The notes: a model not told the origin generated them from the letters alone. A stretch of DNA of 64,000 bases from Sphingomonas sp. AR_OL41 (GCF_029911635.1 NZ_JARYTI010000019.1:1-64000); one strand, 5' to 3'. Counted from the first letter of the stretch, positions 34,419-45,799 are shown. A program made the numbers and translations.

Positions 34419-35144
34419 TTAAAATTCCAGCTGGACGAACAACCGCGCCGTGCTGGCCGGGCCCGTGCCGGCGGCGCGGCGCAGCCAGGCTATGCCGATC
34501 TCGACCTCCGCCTTGCCGGGCCGCTCCGGGCGCCAGGTGAGTGCGGGACCGACAAAATGGGCACCGACCGGGGCAAGGCTGGGATCGCCGTCCAGGCGGA
34601 CGGCTTGCCCGGAGCCTTCCGCGCCGAGCCACAGGCGCGGCGCCACGGCGCGGGCGAGCGACCAGCCATAGGCGATGCTGGACGCCGTTGCGCCGTCGGC
34701 CCGTGTGTGGCGCAGGATCAGATTGGCTTGGCCCCACCAGCGGCGTGACCGTTTCTCGACGATCAGCCGCGCCTCCGCCCCGGCGAGCGATGCGTGTCGG
34801 TCGAGCGCGGCCTGAAGCTCGATGCCGATGCCGATCGGGTCGTTATCGGGATCGCTCCAGCGATAGAGCGCGGTCGGCGCGATCGTCTCCACCGTCAGCC
34901 TGCCCGCAGACCAGCTGGTCTGCAAATCCATGCCGAGCGCGAGATGCTCGCTTACCCCGGCCATGGCCTGGAGCGAATGCTCGTTGCCGTCATCATCGTC
35001 GACCTTGCCGAAAAAGCCGTAATATTCGAGCTGCCATTCGCCCTTGCCCGGCTCGAGCTGCTCGATCTGTTCTGGCGCCTGGGCACAAGCGGGGCTGGCC
35101 ATGCCGCCCAGGATCAGCGCGACGACGCACCATGATCTGATCAT
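34419..35144 (-). CDS. Exported outer-membrane beta-barrel-like protein
   Basis: This 241-residue protein has a signal peptide (about 1-22, ending ACAQA) and alternating hydrophobic/polar strands: WQLEYYGFFGKVDDDDGNEH, HLALGMDLQTSW, PTALYRWSDPDND, ARLIVEKRSRRWWGQANLIL, AEVEIGIAWLRR. It ends in ARLFVQLEF with a terminal Phe, as outer-membrane barrel proteins do. Function unknown. It begins 15 bases after the GGDEF-EAL stop, so the two likely share a transcript. The hscC pair follows about 140 bases downstream on the same strand. Confidence 0.75.
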   Translation of the reverse strand: MIRSWCVVALILGGMASPACAQAPEQIEQLEPGKGEWQLEYYGFFGKVDDDDGNEHSLQAMAGVSEHLALGMDLQTSWSAGRLTVETIAPTALYRWSDPDNDPIGIGIELQAALDRHASLAGAEARLIVEKRSRRWWGQANLILRHTRADGATASSIAYGWSLARAVAPRLWLGAEGSGQAVRLDGDPSLAPVGAHFVGPALTWRPERPGKAEVEIGIAWLRRAAGTGPASTARLFVQLEF

Positions 35145-35159
35145 GTCAGGCTGATCATC

Positions 35160-36758
35160 TCAGGTGCCGGTCCGCGCCATCACAGACACCGCGGCGGGGT
35201 CGAACAGCGCACGCGTTTGCCCCGCGCTGAGCGGGCGACCGAACAGGAAGCCCTGCGCCCGTTCGCACCCCAGCGCGCGCAGCGCATCGGCTGCGGCCAT
35301 CGTCTCGACCCCTTCCGCGGTCACCGGCATGCCGAGCGCCTTGCCGAGACCGGAGATGGCACTGACGATCTTCAGGCTTTCCGCGGCGTCCATCGACAGA
35401 ACGAAGGCGCTGTCGATCTTGAGCTGGTCGAAATGCAGCTGGCGCAGATGGTTGAGGCTGGCATAGCCCTTGCCGAAATCGTCCAGCGCGATGCGGATGC
35501 CGGCATTCTGCAGCGAGGTGAACACCTCGGCGACGAGCGCGATGTCGTCGATGATCGCGCTCTCGGTAATCTCGACGATCAGCCGGCTCGGCGCGAAGCC
35601 CGTCTCCGCGAGGATCGCGAGCAAACGACCCGCGAGCCACGGGTCCTTCAGCTGGAGCGGCGAGATGTTGATCGACAGCGTCGCATAGGGCGGCCAGTCG
35701 CGCGCCGCGATGCAGCCGCTGCGCAACATGTCGTAGGACAGCGGACCGATCAGGCCGATATCCTCGGCGATCGGAATGAACAGGTCGGGGGACAAGAGGC
35801 CGCGCACCGGATGATCCCAGCGCGCCAGCGCCTCGAAGCCGATGATCCTGTTATCGGACAGCGAAATGACCGGCTGGTAATGCGCGCTGATCTCGCCATG
35901 GGCAATCGCCGCGCGCAACTCGGACTCGAGGCTGGCACGCTCGCGCAGGCGCACGTCCATTTCGGCGTCGAAGAAGTGATAGCGGCCGCGCCCGGCGCGC
36001 TTCGCCTCGTACATCGCGACATCGGCGGCGCGCAGCAGCGCGTCGACGGTGGTCGCATCATACGGGCAGCGCGCGATGCCGACGGTCGCGCCGATCCGCA
36101 AGGCAACATCGCCGACATGGATCGGTTCGCTCAGCGAACGGACGATCTGCCCGGCGGTGCGGGCCGGCATGTCTGACCCTGCCGCGTGCCGGATGACACA
36201 GACGAATTCGTCGCCGCCGAGGCGGGCGATGGTCGACCCCGGTTCGCACAGCGCGGTGAGGCGGGCAGCGACCTCGATCAGCACCGCGTCGCCGACATTG
36301 TGGCCATGCATGTCGTTGACCGGCTTGAACTGGTCGAGGTCGATCAGGAACACCGCGCATTCGCCACCGATGCTGCGCACGCCATCGATCGCCGTGCCGA
36401 GTTCGGCATTGAGCAGCCGCCGGTTGGGGAGGCCCGTCAGCGGATCGTGTCGGGCGAGCAGGGTGGCATGCTCCTCCGCCGCCTCGCGCCTGACGATCTC
36501 GGCGCGCAATTCGCGGGCGCGGCGGTACACCAGAATGAGCGCGGCGAACCCGCCAAAGAAGGCGACCGCGAATACCTCGTCCAGCTGCCAGTCCTCGTGG
36601 CGCGCAACGAACAATTCGAAAGCGTCGAAGGCGTTAACGCGGACAAAGATGAGTCCCAGCAGCAAGCCGGCGACGAGGATCGTTATGCCCTCGACACGCT
36701 TTACCATCGCGGGATCCAGATTGAGCGCGTCACGCGACATTCCTTCGGTACACTGCAT
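35160..36758 (-). CDS. Membrane GGDEF-EAL cyclic-di-GMP protein
   Basis: This 532-residue protein has two N-terminal membrane segments (about 22-40 and 61-78). A GGDEF domain has an intact signature (GGDEF 181-185) and no RxxD inhibitory site just before it. An EAL domain has EAL at 309-311, NISPLQL, IVEITESA, DDFGKGYASL and VTAEGVET all preserved. Both synthesis and breakdown of c-di-GMP are therefore possible; which one dominates cannot be told. The sensory part is only the membrane region. It is the first gene of a leftward group that includes the beta-barrel gene. Confidence 0.92.
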   Translation of the reverse strand: MQCTEGMSRDALNLDPAMVKRVEGITILVAGLLLGLIFVRVNAFDAFELFVARHEDWQLDEVFAVAFFGGFAALILVYRRARELRAEIVRREAAEEHATLLARHDPLTGLPNRRLLNAELGTAIDGVRSIGGECAVFLIDLDQFKPVNDMHGHNVGDAVLIEVAARLTALCEPGSTIARLGGDEFVCVIRHAAGSDMPARTAGQIVRSLSEPIHVGDVALRIGATVGIARCPYDATTVDALLRAADVAMYEAKRAGRGRYHFFDAEMDVRLRERASLESELRAAIAHGEISAHYQPVISLSDNRIIGFEALARWDHPVRGLLSPDLFIPIAEDIGLIGPLSYDMLRSGCIAARDWPPYATLSINISPLQLKDPWLAGRLLAILAETGFAPSRLIVEITESAIIDDIALVAEVFTSLQNAGIRIALDDFGKGYASLNHLRQLHFDQLKIDSAFVLSMDAAESLKIVSAISGLGKALGMPVTAEGVETMAAADALRALGCERAQGFLFGRPLSAGQTRALFDPAAVSVMARTGT

Positions 36759-36998
36759 CGTCGTTGCGATGGATAACGGGGGTAATGCTAATCCATGTTA
36801 AGATGCACCTACGGTAAATCCCGCACGTCGACCGCCGATGGGCGCGGCGAAATGGGACAATATGCGATCGGTTGCGGCACAGTTGAGGCCGCCAGCGCCG
36901 GCGATCGCGGGTGATGTCGGACCCTGTTGCGCGACACGGCTACTTGATGGCACCAGGCTCGGCTTGGTAGCGTGATGGTCCTTGAGGGAGGCAGGCCA

Positions 36999-37481
36999 AT
37001 GCCACGAGTGATCAGGGCGGCCGGCATCGCGGTGCTTGGCCTTGCGCTGCTGGGCGCGGCGGGCGAGATGGGGACCGCGACCGTCACGATGGCCAAGGGC
37101 TATGACAAGGGCGCGGGCTTTGGCGTCGCGACCGTGCAGCAATATTATCTGCTGCCCGACGACGCGAACTGCCGGCGGCAGAAGCGGCTGGCGGTGTTCA
37201 ACATGATGACGGGCATGACCACCACCAAGCCGGTGCCGGCCGGGGCGCCGATCAACATCTATGCCGCGGTCGAACGCGTCAACGCCTTCGAACACGGGGT
37301 GTGCCAGAACAATGTGATCTTCACGCCGCTCGCCGGCCACGCCTATAGCGTGCTGCAACGATCCGCGGTGTGGGATTCGTGCCGGATCGAGGTGATCGAC
37401 ACGACGACGAACGCCGCGCCCGCCGACCTGAAGCAGGACAATTCGGTGGCGTGCATCAAGACGGTGAAGCCCAACAACTGA
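36999..37481 (+). CDS. Exported hypothetical protein
   Basis: This 160-residue protein starts at ATG 36999 after GGGAGGCAGG. It has a signal peptide (about 1-22), a compact domain with ATVQQYYLLPDDANCRRQKR, and four Cys that could form two disulfides in the periplasm. I do not recognise the family. It is divergent from the GGDEF-EAL gene and is followed 27 bases later by the GrpB gene, where base composition changes, so co-transcription is uncertain. Confidence 0.7.
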   Translation: MPRVIRAAGIAVLGLALLGAAGEMGTATVTMAKGYDKGAGFGVATVQQYYLLPDDANCRRQKRLAVFNMMTGMTTTKPVPAGAPINIYAAVERVNAFEHGVCQNNVIFTPLAGHAYSVLQRSAVWDSCRIEVIDTTTNAAPADLKQDNSVACIKTVKPNN

Positions 37482-37508
37482 CTATTCCGGCGCCGGAATT
37501 CCAGAAAG

Positions 37509-38036
37509 GTGGCTGCGGCGGTGTCCCTGACCAGCGTGATCCAAGCCTACAATACCGAATGGCCGCGGATGTTCGCAACCGAGGCTGAAGGACTGCGCCG
37601 CATATTCGGGGAAGCGCTACTGAGGCTCCACCACGTCGGTAGCACCGCCGTTCCCGGCCTTGCGGCCAAGCCGGAGATCGACATCCTCGCCGTCGTCACC
37701 TCCTCGAATGCTCTGAGCGCCTGGACGCCATCGCTCGCCGATCGAGGCTATGGACGCGGCGGCGATCTCTCCCCGGGTCATCATTTCTTCAAGCGCGACG
37801 TCGCGGGGGTTCGTACCCACAAACTCCATCTCTGCGTCGACGGCCACCCGGACGAACGGGAAAAGCTGCGCTTTCGCGACCATCTTCGTGGTCATTCGGC
37901 AGATCGCGACACTTATGGCGCGTTCAAGCTCGCTTTGGAGGCGGACAACAAAACGGGAATCGCAGAGTATCTTCAGCAAAAGGCCCCTTTTATACAGGCA
38001 ATCATGGCGCAGATTGGAGAGCAGGAATCCAGGTAA
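37509..38036 (+). CDS. GrpB family (UPF0157) nucleotidyltransferase-fold protein
   Basis: This 175-residue protein matches the GrpB/UPF0157 family: YNTEWPRMFATEAEGLRRIF, LHHVGSTAVPGLAAKPEIDI, HKLHLCVDGHPDEREKLRFR, and HSADRDTYGAFKLALEAD. The fold is that of nucleotidyltransferases and the GSTAVPGLxxKPxIDI block holds the acidic metal site. The substrate is unknown. The start is GTG 37509 after AGAAAGG; GTG 37521 is an alternative. The 3' part is more A/T-rich than the surrounding genes, and the region to the tRNA at 39060 shares this. Confidence 0.9.
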   Translation: MAAAVSLTSVIQAYNTEWPRMFATEAEGLRRIFGEALLRLHHVGSTAVPGLAAKPEIDILAVVTSSNALSAWTPSLADRGYGRGGDLSPGHHFFKRDVAGVRTHKLHLCVDGHPDEREKLRFRDHLRGHSADRDTYGAFKLALEADNKTGIAEYLQQKAPFIQAIMAQIGEQESR

Positions 38037-38296
38037 AAATGCACCAAACCCGCCGCTTGCCTGGGACAAAGCAGCGCTAATAAAGGTACTTTCACCGGCA
38101 TTGATTTGCTTAACATGGCGCTTCACGGACTTTGCTGACCAAATATAACAGCAGCTCACCAAACTCCATGTCTGCTTGGAGCAAAGCGGTATGATAAATT
38201 CACTGCGCCGGCATTTCCGAGGTTTAGCCTTACGCGACTCGCACACTCTCAGTAAATATGGTAACACCTTCTTATGTTTTTCGGGGGTGATCGACC

Positions 38297-38821
38297 ATGC
38301 CGTCCATGACGCACTTTATTTTGATCCCATCCGTATTGATGTTGGGAGCCGCTAGCCCCACGCCAAAACCCGGATACCCGCTCATGTCCTACACGCTAAC
38401 GCAGGATTATGGGGTCCGGTGGAGCGACAACGCATCGCAGCTCCACACCGGATTGGACCTCGCGGCCCCAAAGGGCGCAGCGGTTTACGCCGTCAAATCA
38501 GGACAGATCACCAAGCAGGGCTCGCTTGGCTATTCTAAAGTCTCAGGCGAGAATTGGGGTAATTACATTGTCATCAATAATGATGACGGCACGGCAAGCG
38601 GCTATTTACACGTCGAGCCGACGAAGTCGTTCGTGAACAACCGCGTGAATGCGGGCGATCAAATCGCGGTCGTGTACAAGAACCATCTTCACTTAAATTA
38701 CTGCCCATCGGTGACCGGCTGTCAGCACGGAGCCTTCCCGAACGACACGTTTCCCACCTCCAGTTACAAGGCCACGACGACCGATCTGGCGCGTTTCTAT
38801 TACCGGCCCAAAATTGGCTAG
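38297..38821 (+). CDS. Exported M23-family (LytM) peptidase
   Basis: This 174-residue protein has a hydrophobic N-terminus (about 5-20) acting as signal or anchor, then a LytM zinc-peptidase domain. His50 and Asp54 in HTGLDLAAPKG are zinc ligands, and His130-Leu-His132 in HLHLN gives the third ligand and the catalytic His. His105 in GYLHVE is also placed as in the family. Members cut peptidoglycan cross-bridges or glycyl bonds. The domain is short and alone, unlike the larger coiled-coil EnvC/NlpD proteins. The DNA is A/T-rich compared with the window, which suggests transfer. Confidence 0.85.
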   Translation: MPSMTHFILIPSVLMLGAASPTPKPGYPLMSYTLTQDYGVRWSDNASQLHTGLDLAAPKGAAVYAVKSGQITKQGSLGYSKVSGENWGNYIVINNDDGTASGYLHVEPTKSFVNNRVNAGDQIAVVYKNHLHLNYCPSVTGCQHGAFPNDTFPTSSYKATTTDLARFYYRPKIG

Positions 38822-39059
38822 TGAAGGATCCAAATTATAGTGGCATACCCGTGCGCTTTATTACTTTCCGGTCTATCAAGCGAAAGATACATGAAGTTTT
38901 ATCAGGCATCCGTGCCAGAAACATAGCGGATTAAGTTCAGCCGTAAGCGCCGTTACGTCAAATTTGGCCCCGAGTCTTACGACTTGCTCGCCAGCGCACA
39001 AGGCTCGCCCGTAATTACCATTTTGGCCGCGCATCAGCGGCGGCAGATATGTGAAATCT
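38822..39059. other. A/T-rich intergenic DNA abutting the tRNA 3' end
   Basis: No gene, integrase remnant or exact copy of the tRNA 3' end was seen here or in 38037-38296. The composition matches that of the GrpB/M23 patch rather than the core chromosome. Confidence 0.5.
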
Positions 39060-39136
39060 TGGTCGGGGCGACAGGATTCGAACCTGCGACCCCCACACCC
39101 CCAGTGTGATGCGCTACCAGGCTGCGCTACGCCCCG
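39060..39136 (-). tRNA. tRNA-Pro(GGG)
   Basis: On the minus strand the sequence runs from CGGGGCGTAGCGCAGCCTGG to a 3' end CGCCCCG-A-CCA, 77 bases with CCA encoded. The acceptor arms CGGGGCG and CGCCCCG pair fully, the T-loop GTTCGAATC is standard, and the anticodon loop CTGGGGG gives GGG. A/T-richer DNA begins directly after the 3' end. Confidence 0.95.
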
Positions 39137-39295
39137 ACCGAGGGGGCGCCTCTAGGCCGCTCGTTCGGCGGATGCAAGAGCGCTGCGGCGGGCGGTGCGG
39201 CGCACCGTGTTGCGCGTGCGTGCCGATGATGGTAGCGCGCGCCGCTTACAAGACGAGGGCTTTCGCCACCGTCATCCCCGTCATTCAGGACAGCC

Positions 39296-39634
39296 ATGTT
39301 CGTCTCACCAGCTTATGCCCAGGCCGCCGGCGCCACCGCCAACGGCGGAATCGGCGCCATCCTCAGCACCTTTGGGTTGCCGCTGATGATCATCCCGCTC
39401 TTCTGGTTGCTGATCCTGCGCCCGCAGCAGCAGCGCCAGAAGCTGCACCAGGCCGCGATCCTGGCGGTCAAGAAGGGCGACTCGGTCGTCACGGCGGGCG
39501 GCCTGATGGGCAAGGTGACCAAGGTCGAGGACGCCGTGGTCGAGGTCGAGATCTCGAACGGGGTCAAGGTGCGCGTGGTCAAGGCGACGATCGCCGAGGT
39601 GACCCCGCTCGGGTCCAAGCCGGCGAACGATTGA
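39296..39634 (+). CDS. yajC: Sec translocase accessory subunit YajC
   Basis: This 112-residue inner-membrane protein has a single membrane segment (FGLPLMIIPLFWLLILRPQQ, about 26-45), the conserved RPQQQRQKLHQ junction, and a small cytosolic domain with KKGDSVVTAGGLMGKV. It associates with SecD-SecF and supports protein export. It is the first gene of yajC-secD-secF, with four bases to secD, the common arrangement in proteobacteria. Confidence 0.95.
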   Translation: MFVSPAYAQAAGATANGGIGAILSTFGLPLMIIPLFWLLILRPQQQRQKLHQAAILAVKKGDSVVTAGGLMGKVTKVEDAVVEVEISNGVKVRVVKATIAEVTPLGSKPAND

Positions 39635-39638
39635 TCCG

Positions 39639-41225
39639 ATGCTCGATTTCCCGCGCTGGAAGATAATCTCGATCGTCGGGGTGCTGGTCGCCCTGATGCT
39701 GCTCGCCGTGCCGAGCTTCTTCCCCGAAGACCAGACGAAGGGCTGGCCGGTCCATCCGCGCGTCGCGCTGGGGCTCGATCTCGCCGGCGGCAGCTATCTG
39801 CTGCTCGAGGCCGACACCAACGACCTGGTGCAGTCGCGGCTCGCGACGATGCAGGACCGCATCGTCAACGAACTGTCCGGCGCCAACCCGAAGATCGCGA
39901 TCGGCGAGATTTCCAACGCGGGGGGCCAGCTGAGCTTCTTCGTTCGCGATGCCGGCCAGGTCGATGCGGCGCGCGAGGTGCTCAACAAGCTGACCACCGG
40001 CGTGGGAATGACGGGGCAGCGCGACTGGGACATCAGCGTGGTCGATTCGACGCGCTTCGTCGTCAAGCCGACCGCGGCGGGTACCAACCAGGCGCTCGAC
40101 ACCGCGATGAGCACCGCGACCGAGGTGGTGCGCAAGCGCATCGACGCGCTCGGCACCAAGGAGCCGACGATCATCCGCCAGGGCGCCAGCCGCATCGTCG
40201 TGCAGGTTCCCGGCTTCAACAACCCCAAGGCGCTCAAGGACCTGCTCGGCAAGACCGCCAAGCTCGAATTCAAGATGGTCGACGACCGCGTGCTGGCGCC
40301 CGGCCAGGTCGCGCCGATCGGCACGCAGATATTGCCCTATCAGGAAAATGGCCGCCCCGCCGGCAGCATCCTGGTGACACGGCGCGCGATCCTGAGCGGC
40401 GACCAGCTGACCGATGCGAGCCAGGGCTTCAAGCAGGAAGACAATAGCCCGATCGTCAACTTCACCTTCAACAGCCAGGGCGGCAAGATCTTCGCGCACA
40501 TCACGCAGGACAATCTCGGCAAGCGCTTTGCCGTGGTGCTCGACAATGTCGTGATCTCGGCGCCGCGCATCAACGGCCCGATCCCGGGCGGCAGCGGCTA
40601 TATCGAGGGCAGCTTCACGGTCGAAACCGCCAACCAGCTGGCGATCGAGCTGCGCTCGGGCGCGCTGTCGATCCCGCTGAAGGTGGTCGACGAGCGCACC
40701 GTCGGCTCCGAACTGGGCGCGGATTCGATCCGCGCCGGCATCACCGCCTCGATCATCGCGGTGGTCGCGGTGGTGCTGTTCATGTTCGTGACCTATGGCC
40801 GCTTCGGGCTCTATGCCAATCTCGCAGTGGTCATCAACGTGGTGGTGATCCTCGGCTTCATGGCGCTGATCGGCGGCACGCTGACGCTGCCCGGCATCGC
40901 CGGCTTCGTGCTGACGATCGGGACCGCAGTCGACGCCAACGTGCTGATCTACGAGCGAATCCGCGAGGAGCGGCGGCGCGGGCGCAATGTCGTCCAGGCA
41001 GTCGAACTCGGCTACAAGGAAGCGAGCCGCACGATCTTCGAGGCCAATGCGACGCACGCCATCTCGGCGCTGATCATGCTGATCATGGGTTCGGGGCCGA
41101 TCAAGGGCTTCGCCGTCGTGCTGCTGATCGGCATCGTCACCTCGGTGTTCACCGCCGTCACCTTCACGCGCATGCTCGTCGCGATCTGGCTCCGCCGGAA
41201 CCGGCCGAGCGACATCAACATTTGA
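39639..41225 (+). CDS. secD: Protein translocase subunit SecD
   Basis: This 528-residue protein has one N-terminal membrane segment (about 7-25), a large periplasmic head that begins with GLDLAGGSYLLLEAD and includes SRIVVQVPGFNNPKALKDLL, and five C-terminal membrane segments with AVDANVLIYERIREE, the conserved proton-path Asp region, and FTAVTFTRMLV. With SecF it pulls exported proteins out of SecYEG using the proton gradient. Length is usual for alphaproteobacteria. It lies 15 bases before secF. Confidence 0.97.
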   Translation: MLDFPRWKIISIVGVLVALMLLAVPSFFPEDQTKGWPVHPRVALGLDLAGGSYLLLEADTNDLVQSRLATMQDRIVNELSGANPKIAIGEISNAGGQLSFFVRDAGQVDAAREVLNKLTTGVGMTGQRDWDISVVDSTRFVVKPTAAGTNQALDTAMSTATEVVRKRIDALGTKEPTIIRQGASRIVVQVPGFNNPKALKDLLGKTAKLEFKMVDDRVLAPGQVAPIGTQILPYQENGRPAGSILVTRRAILSGDQLTDASQGFKQEDNSPIVNFTFNSQGGKIFAHITQDNLGKRFAVVLDNVVISAPRINGPIPGGSGYIEGSFTVETANQLAIELRSGALSIPLKVVDERTVGSELGADSIRAGITASIIAVVAVVLFMFVTYGRFGLYANLAVVINVVVILGFMALIGGTLTLPGIAGFVLTIGTAVDANVLIYERIREERRRGRNVVQAVELGYKEASRTIFEANATHAISALIMLIMGSGPIKGFAVVLLIGIVTSVFTAVTFTRMLVAIWLRRNRPSDINI

Positions 41226-41240
41226 TCGGCGGATACTGAC

Positions 41241-42212
41241 ATGCGCCTGCTGAAAATCGTCCCCGACAATACCAATCTCGGCTTCGTCTCGCTGCGATAC
41301 TGGGCGTTCGGCCTCACCCTGTTGCTCAGCCTCGCCGCGGTGGCGATGGTGTTTGCGCGCGGTCTCAACCTCGGCGTCGACTTTGTCGGCGGCATCATGA
41401 TCGAGGAAAAGTTCAGTGCCGCGCCCGACGTCGAGAAGGTCCGCAGCGTCGTCGACAAGCTTGGCGTCGGCCAGTCCTCGCTGCAGCAGATCGGCGACGG
41501 CACCTCGCTGTCGATCCGCCTGCCGCGCCCCGACACCACCGACCAGAGCGCGACCAACAAGATCGTCGACACGGTGACGACGGCGCTCGAGCAGAATTTC
41601 CCCGGCGCCAAGCTGTCCAAGCAGGACGCGGTGTCAGGCAAGGTGTCGGGCGAATTGCTGTGGAGCGGCGGCATCGCCGTCGGCCTCGCCATTCTCGGCA
41701 TCGGCCTGTTCGCGATCTTCCGCTTCGAGTGGCAGTTCGGCGTGTCGACCGTCGTCGCGATCGTCCACGATCTGTTGATGACGCTCGGTTTCTTCGCGGT
41801 GACGCATATGGAGGTCGACCTGACGATCGTCGCCGCCGTGCTGACGATCATTGGTTATTCGATCAACGACAAGATCGTGATCGACGACCGCATCCGCGAG
41901 AATATGCGGCGCTATCGCAAGATGGAGATGCCCGGGATCATCGATCTGTCGGTCAACGAAACCCTTCCGCGTACCGTCATGACCTCGCTGACCATCCTGC
42001 TCGCGCTCGCCGCGATGCTGCTGTTCGGCGGGCATGTGCTGCGCGGCTTCACGGCGGCGATGATCCTCGGCATCATCGTCGGAACCTATTCGTCGATCTA
42101 CGTGTCGTCGTCGCTGCTCATCACGCTCGGCCTGCGCGCCGACCCCGAGGTCGAGGGCAAGGTCGCGTTGGCGGGCAAGGCCGACCGGGTGTCGTACAAG
42201 GACATTCCGTAA
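41241..42212 (+). CDS. secF: Protein translocase subunit SecF
   Basis: This 323-residue protein has an N-terminal membrane segment, a small periplasmic domain (GLNLGVDFVGGIMIEEKF start, typical GIDFxGG motif), and five membrane segments with FAVTHMEVDLTIVAAVLTII and SINDKIVIDDRIREN, the latter carrying conserved charged residues. It forms the SecDF complex with the upstream gene. A long inverted repeat follows it at 42224-42321. Confidence 0.97.
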   Translation: MRLLKIVPDNTNLGFVSLRYWAFGLTLLLSLAAVAMVFARGLNLGVDFVGGIMIEEKFSAAPDVEKVRSVVDKLGVGQSSLQQIGDGTSLSIRLPRPDTTDQSATNKIVDTVTTALEQNFPGAKLSKQDAVSGKVSGELLWSGGIAVGLAILGIGLFAIFRFEWQFGVSTVVAIVHDLLMTLGFFAVTHMEVDLTIVAAVLTIIGYSINDKIVIDDRIRENMRRYRKMEMPGIIDLSVNETLPRTVMTSLTILLALAAMLLFGGHVLRGFTAAMILGIIVGTYSSIYVSSSLLITLGLRADPEVEGKVALAGKADRVSYKDIP

Positions 42213-42223
42213 TTCCATTCTCA

Positions 42224-42321
42224 CCCCTCCCCTTCAGGGGAGTGGTTGGGGGTGGGGCCTCTCCGCATATGATGCGCTTGCGGCACTGCCCCACCCCAAC
42301 CCTTCCCTGAAGGGGAGGGGC
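42224..42321. repeat. Long imperfect inverted repeat after secF
   Basis: The left arm starts CCCCTCCCCTTCAGGGGAGT and continues GGTTGGGGGTGGGGC (42224-42258). It is mirrored by GCCCCACCCCAACCCTTCCC and TGAAGGGGAGGGG (42288-42321), leaving a loop of about 29 bases. This is a known type of alphaproteobacterial intergenic palindrome and may end transcription or protect the mRNA end. Confidence 0.75.
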
Positions 42322-42339
42322 TAAAGCGAGGCTTCCCCA

Positions 42340-42708
42340 ATGCGCATGGACCGTTCCGACGCCACCGGGCCAATCGTCTCGGGCTTTTCGGGCGGCGGGT
42401 TCAAGATCGACGACAATGTCTATCGCGCGCTGCTGATCACACCGCTGCGCGCCGATGGCTGGGAACCGCCGGCGATCGACGCGCTGACGGTCGACGATCT
42501 GCTGCCGATCCTGACGATCGACCCGGCGCCCGAATTCATCGTGCTCGGCACCGGCGCGGCGCTGGTCCGGCCCGCCCCTGCCCTGATCAACGCGATCGAG
42601 GCGCGCGGCATCGGGGTCGAGGCAATGGACAGCCGCGCCGCGGCGCGCGCCTGGGCGGTGTTGCGCGGCGAGGGGCGCTGGATCGCGGGGGCGCTCTACC
42701 CCTTCTGA
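42340..42708 (+). CDS. Mth938/NDUFAF3-domain protein (DUF498)
   Basis: This 122-residue soluble protein shows the small Mth938 fold: GFSGGGFKIDDNVYRALLIT, ILTIDPAPEFIVLGTGAAL, AIEARGIGVEAMDSRAAARA, then WAVLRGEGRWIAGALYPF. The family includes the mitochondrial complex I assembly factor NDUFAF3. In alphaproteobacteria the gene very often follows secDF, as here, which supports the call. Its molecular role in bacteria is not settled. Confidence 0.88.
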   Translation: MRMDRSDATGPIVSGFSGGGFKIDDNVYRALLITPLRADGWEPPAIDALTVDDLLPILTIDPAPEFIVLGTGAALVRPAPALINAIEARGIGVEAMDSRAAARAWAVLRGEGRWIAGALYPF

Positions 42709-42741
42709 CCCCTCCCCGCGCGGCGCGGGAGAGGGTGGTCA
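42705..42741. terminator. Bidirectional hairpin between convergent genes
   Basis: CTGACCCCTCCCCGCGC and CGCGGGAGAGGGTGGTCAG form a long stem with small bulges between the Mth938-domain gene and the convergent TonB receptor gene. It overlaps the stop codon of the former. Confidence 0.55.
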
Positions 42742-42750
42742 GTGGCGGGT

Positions 42751-45024
<2,274 letters not shown>

Positions 45025-45259
45025 GATGAAGACCCCCAAGATTGTCTCGGCGTCCCCTTCCCAAAGCGGCTCCGCGTGTCCCGGAGCTCACATATAAATG
45101 TAACACACCCGCAACGTTCGACAACCGCCGGCAGGAGATTTGCCCCGGCTGTGGCAATTTCGCCGCACCGGCCTGCGGCCTTGTGGGGGAGCGCCCGGTA
45201 CGCACACGTTCCGCCCGCGGCAGTTCCCCGAACGCCCGTTTCCCGTTAGGCAACAACGC

Positions 45260-45724
45260 ATGACCTCGCCCGCCATCCTGTTCGTGTGTCTCGGCAATAT
45301 CTGCCGCTCGCCGCTCGCCGAGGCCGCGCTGCGGGCCGAGGCGGAGCGCGCGGGCGTTGCCATTACGGTGGATTCGGCCGGGACCGGCGACTGGCACAGC
45401 GGCAAGGCGCCCGACCGCCGCGCGCAGGCGGTCGCGCTGCGCCATGGCATCGACATCGCCGGTTATCGCGCGCGGCAGGTGACGGTGGAGGACTTTACCC
45501 GGTTCACCCGCATCTTCGCGCTCGACCCGAACAATCTCGCCGCGCTGCGGCGGCTGGCGCCCGCCGATACGCACGCGGAGCTGGCGCTGCTGCTCGACCT
45601 GCTACCGGGACGCGCGGGCGAGGGCGTGGCCGACCCCTATTTCGGCACCGCCGCGGGGTTCGACAAGACGTGGCGCGACGTCCACGCGGCGGCGCAAGCG
45701 CTGGTCGCGCGGCTGCAGGGCTGA
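45260..45724 (+). CDS. Low-molecular-weight protein tyrosine phosphatase
   Basis: This 154-residue cytosolic phosphatase has the P-loop FVCLGNICRSP with Cys10 as nucleophile and Arg16 binding phosphate. DSAGTGDWHSG comes next, and the general acid Asp125 lies in DPYFG. The length and order are standard. In bacteria such enzymes act on Tyr-kinases or other phospho-proteins; no kinase or exopolysaccharide cluster is adjacent, so the partner is unknown. ATG 45260 is favoured because the protein then starts at the domain. Divergent from the TonB receptor. Confidence 0.93.
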   Translation: MTSPAILFVCLGNICRSPLAEAALRAEAERAGVAITVDSAGTGDWHSGKAPDRRAQAVALRHGIDIAGYRARQVTVEDFTRFTRIFALDPNNLAALRRLAPADTHAELALLLDLLPGRAGEGVADPYFGTAAGFDKTWRDVHAAAQALVARLQG

Positions 45725-45799
45725 CCGCTCCCGAAAAGGCTTATCATCGCGCCGTCAAACGCTATCCTGATCGCAAAACGAACGTGCAGGAGAGTGTCG

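Noticed and set aside
38822..39060. Attachment-site duplicate of the tRNA 3' end
   Set aside because: I looked for a second copy of the terminal sequence in 37.5-39.06 kb and found none, so no att site is claimed.
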